DNA of 64,000 bases from Tistrella mobilis (GTDB lineage Bacteria > Pseudomonadota > Alphaproteobacteria > Tistrellales > Tistrellaceae), in contig NZ_CP121017.1 in assembly GCF_041468085.1 (NCBI RefSeq), positions 2,335,501 through 2,399,500 of the forward strand. The letters run 5' to 3'. The position numbers were made by a program, and so were the translations under genes. Of the stretch, positions 58,643 to 64,000 are shown piece after piece; position 1 is the stretch's first letter; each line of letters begins with the position of its first letter. Under the pieces are notes generated by a model. That model was given only the letters and a program-made list of their open reading frames with translations, had not been told where the DNA came from and did no database searches.

Positions 58643-59878
58643 ATGCTCACCGTCGACGACGCCCGCGCCCGCATCCTTGCAGACGCCACGCCGCTCGGCG
58701 CCGAGACGGTACCGCTGGGGCTCGCCCGCGGTCGGGTGCTGGCACGCGATGTGATTGCCCGCCGCACTCAGCCGCCGCAGGCCATGTCGGCCATGGATGG
58801 TTGGGCGCTGCGGAGTACCGATCTTGCGAACGGGCGCCGCAGTTTCCGGGTGGTCGGCGAAGCCCGGGCGGGTCAGGGTTTCGATGGTGACGTCGGCACC
58901 GGAGAGGCGGTGCGGATCTTCACCGGGGCCCCGGTCCCCACAGGGGCCGATCTGGTCGTGATCCAGGAAGACACGCGGATCACCAGTCATCACGAGGACG
59001 GCACACCTGCGGCGATGTACATCACCGGCGAGCATCCCGACATGGAATCCGGCGACAATATCCGGCCGGCCGGCATTGATTTTCAGACCGGCGCGGTCGG
59101 TCTCCAGGCCGGCAGGGAGCTGGAAGCCCGCGCGATCGCACTTGCTGCGGCCATGGGACATCCCTGGCTGCCGGTGCACCGGCGCCCGCGGGTGGCGCTT
59201 CTCGCCACCGGCGATGAATTGGCCCGGCCGGGGGAGCCGCTCGGCCCGGATTCGATCGTCGATGCCGTCAGCCCCTGCCTCACCGCCCTTTTCACCGATG
59301 CCGGCGCCGATGTCGTCGATCTCGGTATCGCCCCTGATATACGCGACCAGATCGACGCTCAGATCGCCACGGCGCGGGGCGCCGACCTGCTGGTCACCAT
59401 CGGCGGAGCGTCGGTCGGTGACCATGACCTGGTTCAGGCCGCGCTGGTGGCCGCCGGCGCCGGGATCGACTTCTGGAAGATCGCCATGCGCCCGGGCAAG
59501 CCGCTGATGTATGGCCGGCTCGATGGCATGCCGGTGCTGGGACTGCCGGGCAATCCCGTCTCGGCCTATGTCTGCAGCGTGCTCTTCGCACTGCCGCTCA
59601 TTGACCGGCTGGCGGGCCGCGCGCCGCGCGCCGCCGCTTCCGAGCGGCTGCCGCTGGCAGCGCCGATCGCCGCAAATGCGATGCGTCAGCATTACATGCG
59701 GGCCCGTCTTTTGTGCGAGCCCAACGGCCAGGCGACAGTGCTGCCGGTTCGCGATCAGGACAGTTCGCTGCTGTCGGCCCTGGCCGACGCCGATGTCCTG
59801 ATTCTCCGCCGCCCGCATGCAGCTGCGGCGGAACCGGGCGAACTGGTCGATGTTCTGCGCCTTGATCGCCTCGGCTGA
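58643..59878 (+). CDS. moeA: Molybdopterin molybdenumtransferase MoeA
   Basis: Inserts molybdate into adenylylated molybdopterin, 411 residues. Motifs TQPPQAMSAMDGWALRS, GEAVRIFTGAPVPTGADLVVIQED, TGDELARPG, GGASVGDHD and PGLPVLGLPGNPVSAYV-type region are visible. The ATG at 58643 has GGGAG 8 nt upstream; the longer frame overlaps moaC. Confidence 0.97.
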   Translation: MLTVDDARARILADATPLGAETVPLGLARGRVLARDVIARRTQPPQAMSAMDGWALRSTDLANGRRSFRVVGEARAGQGFDGDVGTGEAVRIFTGAPVPTGADLVVIQEDTRITSHHEDGTPAAMYITGEHPDMESGDNIRPAGIDFQTGAVGLQAGRELEARAIALAAAMGHPWLPVHRRPRVALLATGDELARPGEPLGPDSIVDAVSPCLTALFTDAGADVVDLGIAPDIRDQIDAQIATARGADLLVTIGGASVGDHDLVQAALVAAGAGIDFWKIAMRPGKPLMYGRLDGMPVLGLPGNPVSAYVCSVLFALPLIDRLAGRAPRAAASERLPLAAPIAANAMRQHYMRARLLCEPNGQATVLPVRDQDSSLLSALADADVLILRRPHAAAAEPGELVDVLRLDRLG

Positions 59879-59993
59879 GAGGCTGGCGTAGAGCCACACC
59901 CAATGCTGGAATAACGCTCAAGATATCACCTCTTTTTGTTGCATTTTAGCGAACAGGTGCGAACAAGACTGAAACGAACAGACGACAAGCGCC

Positions 59994-60046
59994 TTGACGC
60001 AAGGCGCGTACGGGCGTAGCCTGAAATTGATGTTGCGCCTTTGTTC
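59994..60046 (+). promoter_or_regulatory. lexA promoter and candidate SOS box
   Basis: TTGACG (59994-59999), 17-nt spacer, TAGCCT (60017-60022). Just downstream, GTTG-N7-GTTC at 60032-60046 differs by one base from the alphaproteobacterial LexA box GTTC-N7-GTTC, in a position suited to repression. Further upstream GAAC repeats (59951, 59961, 59976) include GAAC-N7-AAAC, another one-mismatch site in the opposite sense. Confidence 0.55.
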
Positions 60047-60132
60047 TGTGTGACATCAGTCTCGTTCAAGCAGTCTGCGGTTTCGAGACCGGTCGGGGCC
60101 GGTCTCTGCCGCGCGATCACCGGGAGGCGCGG

Positions 60133-60990
60133 GTGCTCACACGCAAGCAGCACGAATTGCTGCGGTTCATCCTGGACCGGGTGCGGGCCACAGGGGTGGC
60201 GCCGTCCTTCGAAGAGATGAAGGACGCGCTGGACCTCAAGTCCAAATCGGGCATCCATCGCCTTATCCTTGGGCTTGAGGAGCGCGGTTTCATCCGCCGC
60301 CTCGCCCACCGGGCGCGGGCGATCGAGGTCATACGCCTGCCGGATGGCGGTCCGTTCCAGATGCCGGGGCAGATGCAGGGCGACAGCCCTACCCCGGCGC
60401 CGACTGCCATGGCCTCTGCAAATCCCTTCGTCAGCCAGGCCGCAGCCCAGCGTGGACCGCGTCTGGTTGAGATCGGGGGCGGACGAATGGCCAACCCCGT
60501 GCAGCAGGACACCCAGCCTCAGCAACAGCCCCAGCGCTTCCGCAGCCTGACCCGACCGCCGCTGAATGCGCCGCCGCGCCTGGGGCGGGCGGAAGACAGT
60601 GGCAATGTGGTACTGCCGCTCTACGGCAAGATTGCCGCCGGTACGCCGATCGAGGCCCTGTCCGATGGTGATCGGACCGTCGAAGTGCCGGCAACCATGA
60701 TCCCTGCGGGCTCTGAGTATTTCGCGCTCGAAGTCGAAGGCGATTCGATGATCGACGCCGGGATCATGAATGGTGACACCGTCATCATCCGCCGGACCGA
60801 TACCGCCGATAACGGGACCATTGTCGTTGCGCTGATCGATGGTGGCGAAGCAACGTTGAAGCGTCTGCGCCGCCGGGGGCAGTCGGTGGCGTTGGAGCCG
60901 GCGAACCAGCACTATGAAACCCGGATCTACCGGCCGGATCAGGTGAAGGTGCAGGGGCAGCTGATCGCCCTCTTCCGCCGCTACGCCTGA
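60133..60990 (+). CDS. lexA: LexA repressor with long linker
   Basis: SOS repressor that self-cleaves on contact with RecA filament, 285 residues. The winged helix-turn-helix ([45 protein letters not shown]), the cleavage bond Ala169-Gly170 (IAAGTPIEA), and the Ser205 (GDSMID) and Lys243 (ATLKRL) dyad are present. The linker from about 70 to 155 is some 45 residues longer than in most LexA proteins and rich in Pro, Gln and Ala. The start is a GTG at 60133 preceded by GGGAGG. Confidence 0.95.
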   Translation: MLTRKQHELLRFILDRVRATGVAPSFEEMKDALDLKSKSGIHRLILGLEERGFIRRLAHRARAIEVIRLPDGGPFQMPGQMQGDSPTPAPTAMASANPFVSQAAAQRGPRLVEIGGGRMANPVQQDTQPQQQPQRFRSLTRPPLNAPPRLGRAEDSGNVVLPLYGKIAAGTPIEALSDGDRTVEVPATMIPAGSEYFALEVEGDSMIDAGIMNGDTVIIRRTDTADNGTIVVALIDGGEATLKRLRRRGQSVALEPANQHYETRIYRPDQVKVQGQLIALFRRYA

Positions 60991-61013
60991 TCGACATCCC
61001 CGGACGACAGATT

Positions 61014-61050
61014 GCCGCCGTTCCGCAAACCTGCGGCCGGCGGCTTTTTT
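61014..61050 (+). terminator. Rho-independent terminator of lexA
   Basis: GCCGCCG (61014-61020) pairs with CGGCGGC (61038-61044), enclosing a second stem CCGCA/TGCGG, followed directly by six T residues (61045-61050). The only classic intrinsic terminator I see in the window; it also separates lexA from convergent comEC. Confidence 0.92.
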
Positions 61051-61088
61051 ATCGGATGCTCATTTTGCCGATGCCGGAAGGGGGATAT

Positions 61089-63233
61089 TCACCTGGTCCA
61101 AGGCCGGTCACCCCGCGGACCCACAACCCCTTCCATCACCGGCCGGGCCTCATCGAGACGAATCGTGACCGCGCCGCCCCCAAAGCCACGGCCGGTGCGC
61201 TCGACCAGCGTGATGGTGGCACAGCCGTCGGGCCGGCCGGGATGAGCGACATCACGGCGGGGATCGGCACCGGCGACCACAAGCTCCGCAGCGGCACAGG
61301 CCTCCGCCAGCCGGCTGCGTCCGCGGGTTATCGCGATCCGAAGTCCTGCCCGTTCAAGCCGGCACAGATCGTCGCCGTCACAATGAGCGACCTCTGCCAT
61401 ATCTCGGATGGCGAGCGTCCCGAGTTTTTCCGCCCATTGGTCGAGCACGAAACGGTCACGCTCCGGCGTCATGGCATAGAGGGCGCCATCGAACCCGCGG
61501 AGGGCTATGCTGCGCCCATCTCCTGACAGAAACAGGTCCGGCAATGCCGGCCGGGCCGCCAGCACGAGCCCCAGGGCGATGGCGGCGAGGCCCGCCCAGC
61601 GCCAGGCGCGCCGCCAGATCACCAGCCACAGCCCGCCGAAGGTCATCAACAGCAGGGCCGTCACGCTGAAACCCGCGACCGGTACCACCGCCCCCGGCCA
61701 GCCTGCAACGGTGGTTGCGGTCGCAATCACCAGTTCCATGCCGCGTGCCGCGAAGGCGAAGCAGATGCCGGCTGCGCTTTCCGAGACGAGGCTGAGCAGG
61801 CTGCCGGTCAGTGCGACGGGCATGATCCAGAAGCCGGTGACGGGCACGGCCACCAGATTCGAGACAAGGCCATAGCCGCTCGCCCGTCCGAAGGCATAGG
61901 CGGCATAAGGGGCCGTGGCCGCACCGGCGATCATCGAGGTCGCAAGCAGACCAAACACCCATGCGGCCGCCCGCATCGGCAGTCCACGGGTGGTGCCGGC
62001 GTCAAGGCCGGCGAGGCGCCGGACGGTCGGGCTTTCATAGAGCGCGATCAGCGCGACGACCGCCGCGAAGCTCATCTGAAAGCTGGGACCGATCAGCGCT
62101 GCCGGCTGCAGCACCAGCACGACGATCGCAGAGCTCGCCACGAGAGGCAAGGACAGCACCGGCCGGTCGGTCAGGATGGCAAGCAGGCCCAGCCCCGTCA
62201 TGACAAAGGCACGCTGGGTGGGCACGGCAAAACCGCCGACGGCAAGATAGGCCGCAGCCCCCAGCAGGGCGGCCAGGGCTGCGATCTTCCGCCCCGGCCA
62301 GCGGTCCGAGACGCGGGGCAGAAAAGCCATGACCAGTCGGACCGCGCCGAAGATCAGCCCCGCAACCATCGTCATGTGCAGACCCGAGATGGAGATCAGA
62401 TGGGCAAGACCGCTGTCGCGCATCGCCGTTTCCGTCTGGTCGCCGATCGCCCCTCTCAGTCCTGTGACCATGGCGGAGAGCACCGCCCCGCCCTCGCCCG
62501 GTGCGGCCGCGCGTATGACCGCATCCAGGTCGAGACGCAGCCGTTCCACGGCTTCGCGTATGGTCTGAAAGATTTCGGACGGTGGCGGTGTCGGCACGAT
62601 CTCCGGTCGGGCATAGGCGAAGCCAATACCGCCAAGCCCCTGAAAAAAGGCACTCCTGGCGAAATCATGGCCGCCCGGTACGACGGGCAGCGAGGGTGGC
62701 GACAGGCTCGCGCGCAGGCGCACCCCGTCGCCCGGTCGCGGTACCGGCCCCTGCCGGACGGTAATCCGCACCCGGGCCGGAAGAGCCCCGGCAGTAAGAC
62801 GGTCGATCGCGGTCGGGATGATCAGAAGCCGCCCGCCACCACGCCCGTCGGGCTCTACCGCCAGCACACGACCGATCACCTCCCCCTGAACCGGACGTAG
62901 CAGCATGGGAGCATCGACCAGCCGCGTGCCGGTGACCGCCGACCAGAAGCCCGCCGCCGTCCAGGCACAGGCGAAGAGCGCCAGGGCGACCCATGGCAGC
63001 CGGGATCTGAGGACGATGCCGAGGCCGAGGGCGCCCAGTGTGAGCACGGCCCCCAGCCAGACCGGCGGTTCCTCCACCATGCCGAAATAGCTTCCGCAGC
63101 CGGTCGCGAAAAAGACCGCACTCCACAGCCGCCATCTGTCCTGCTCGGCGATGAAGGCGCGATACAGCGGTTCCCCGATACTGCGACGGGGCGCCGCTGC
63201 CGGCTCTTCCCCCATCTCTTCCGCCAGGCTCAT
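61089..63233 (-). CDS. comEC: ComEC/Rec2-family membrane protein
   Basis: Predicted DNA-uptake channel of the ComEC/Rec2 family, 714 residues. An N-terminal membrane region with a DUF4131-like domain is followed by the Competence domain (MRDSGLAHLISISGLHMTMVAGLIFG, GPSFQMSFAAVVAL) with about ten helices. The C-terminal part that is a metallo-beta-lactamase domain in full ComEC is short here and shows no HxHxDH motif. Other competence genes are not in the window. The ATG at 63231-63233 is preferred over a TTG at 63266. Divergent from gltX by 120 nt. Confidence 0.88.
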   Translation of the reverse strand: MSLAEEMGEEPAAAPRRSIGEPLYRAFIAEQDRWRLWSAVFFATGCGSYFGMVEEPPVWLGAVLTLGALGLGIVLRSRLPWVALALFACAWTAAGFWSAVTGTRLVDAPMLLRPVQGEVIGRVLAVEPDGRGGGRLLIIPTAIDRLTAGALPARVRITVRQGPVPRPGDGVRLRASLSPPSLPVVPGGHDFARSAFFQGLGGIGFAYARPEIVPTPPPSEIFQTIREAVERLRLDLDAVIRAAAPGEGGAVLSAMVTGLRGAIGDQTETAMRDSGLAHLISISGLHMTMVAGLIFGAVRLVMAFLPRVSDRWPGRKIAALAALLGAAAYLAVGGFAVPTQRAFVMTGLGLLAILTDRPVLSLPLVASSAIVVLVLQPAALIGPSFQMSFAAVVALIALYESPTVRRLAGLDAGTTRGLPMRAAAWVFGLLATSMIAGAATAPYAAYAFGRASGYGLVSNLVAVPVTGFWIMPVALTGSLLSLVSESAAGICFAFAARGMELVIATATTVAGWPGAVVPVAGFSVTALLLMTFGGLWLVIWRRAWRWAGLAAIALGLVLAARPALPDLFLSGDGRSIALRGFDGALYAMTPERDRFVLDQWAEKLGTLAIRDMAEVAHCDGDDLCRLERAGLRIAITRGRSRLAEACAAAELVVAGADPRRDVAHPGRPDGCATITLVERTGRGFGGGAVTIRLDEARPVMEGVVGPRGDRPWTR

Positions 63234-63353
63234 GCCGCCCCCGCCGTCCGGTGTGGATGACGCCAAGCCCGGGGCTGCACCCGCGGGTTTTTCGTGCTAA
63301 GCAGAGGACCACTCGCCGTGCCCGCCGCGGCGCCCATTCGAAAGCCGTGTTCC

Positions 63354-64000
63354 ATGACCGTCGTCACCCGATTCGCCCCCTCACCCACCGGCTTCCTCCA
63401 TATCGGCGGCGCACGCACCGCGCTGTTCAATTGGCTGTATGCGCGTCATACCGGCGGACAATTTCTACTCCGGATCGAGGATACCGATCGACAGCGTTCG
63501 ACCAAAGAGGCGATCGACGCCATCCTCGACGGTCTGAAGTGGCTGGGCCTGAATTGGGACGCCCCGGAGATCTATCAGTTCGCCCGTGCAGAGCGTCATG
63601 CCGAGGTCGCGCGCGACATGCTGGCACGCGGCCGCGCCTATCACTGCTGGTGCACACCGGAAGAACTGGACGCCCAGCGGGCCGAGCAACGTGCAGCAGG
63701 CAAGCCGGTGCGCTATGACGGCCGCTGCCGCCATCGCGACCCGGCGACCGTTCCGGCCGGCGTGAAGCCGGTGGTTCGCCTGCTCGCGCCATCGGAAGGC
63801 GAGACCCTGGTCGATGACCAGGTCCAGGGCATGGTGCGCTTCTCGAACGATCAGCTGGACGATCTCGTTTTGCTGCGCGGGGACGGGACGCCCACCTATA
63901 TGCTGGCGGTGGTGGTCGATGATCATGACATGGGCATCACCCATGTGATCCGCGGCGACGATCATCTGACCAATACCGCGCGTCAGAGCCTGATCTACCA
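63354..64000 (+). CDS. gltX: Glutamyl-tRNA synthetase (partial, runs off window)
   Basis: Class I aminoacyl-tRNA synthetase for glutamate. The first ~215 residues are present: [31 protein letters not shown] (HIGH-type motif), [42 protein letters not shown] and [15 protein letters not shown]. The KMSKS part lies beyond the right edge. The lexA-comEC-gltX order is usual in related genomes. Confidence 0.96.
   Translation, partial: MTVVTRFAPSPTGFLHIGGARTALFNWLYARHTGGQFLLRIEDTDRQRSTKEAIDAILDGLKWLGLNWDAPEIYQFARAERHAEVARDMLARGRAYHCWCTPEELDAQRAEQRAAGKPVRYDGRCRHRDPATVPAGVKPVVRLLAPSEGETLVDDQVQGMVRFSNDQLDDLVLLRGDGTPTYMLAVVVDDHDMGITHVIRGDDHLTNTARQSLIY

Noticed and set aside
59951-59979. GAAC repeats as a standard LexA box
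   Set aside because: The first two GAAC copies are separated by 6 nt and not 7, and the block lies 50-80 nt upstream of the predicted start. The GTTG-N7-GTTC site near the start is the better candidate.

Overview
The window is 64 kb of GC-rich bacterial chromosome. Gene content and order point to an alphaproteobacterium, most likely of the Rhodospirillales type. The evidence is ntrBCYX-trkA-hfq-hflX downstream of dusB, a fused ispDF, a PDH cluster next to lipA and a Coq10-type gene, an RCK-type TrkA, and a LexA with a candidate GTTC-type box. I cannot name a species. There is no rRNA, tRNA, CRISPR array, intact insertion sequence or phage gene. Coding density is high, and several start codons are GTG or TTG with a visible ribosome binding site.

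Layout. On the minus strand, 1-11187 carries dusB-ntrB-ntrC-ntrY-ntrX-trkA-HAD phosphatase-hfq-hflX (nitrogen sensing, potassium uptake, RNA chaperone). Divergent from it, 11375-13652 carries ispDF, pgpA and pncC (isoprenoid and phospholipid synthesis, NMN deamidation). An ECF41-type sigma factor with a co-transcribed effector-binding protein lies at 13691-15208, followed by a Coq10/RatA-like gene, lipA, lpdA, pdhC, pdhB and pdhA up to 22351 (lipoate synthesis and the pyruvate dehydrogenase complex). An accessory block at 22500-25697 holds a LysR regulator, a crotonase-family enzyme, an XRE regulator and a lysozyme-like hydrolase. It is followed by ftsB.

The largest accessory block, 26560-38453, is a complete urea module: the ABC transporter urtABCDE followed directly by urease ureDABCEFG, all on the plus strand, with a sigma-54 type promoter candidate in front of urtA. 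This fits the NtrBC system encoded 16 kb away. A gene-poor stretch, an FkbM methyltransferase and a PAS protein complete the block. The minus-strand backbone then resumes with eno, kdsA, pyrG, secG and tpiA. On the plus strand follow a SurA/PpiD-like folding factor, trpE, trpG, trpD, trpC, moaC, moeA and lexA; comEC is on minus and gltX runs off the right edge.

Read as a whole, the window is a conserved alphaproteobacterial backbone (tpiA to hflX in one direction, ppiD-trp-moaC-moeA-lexA-gltX in the other) interrupted by four accessory blocks: the ECF41 module, the LysR/crotonase/XRE/hydrolase block, the urea block, and a minus-strand copper operon (copA-cueR-polysaccharide deacetylase-copZ) that separates trpE from trpG. 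The most unusual items are the ECF41 module with its textbook-like promoter and non-standard partner gene, a UreE with two tandem nickel-binding C-terminal domains, and a copper operon that carries an envelope polysaccharide deacetylase and has a large hairpin in its leader.
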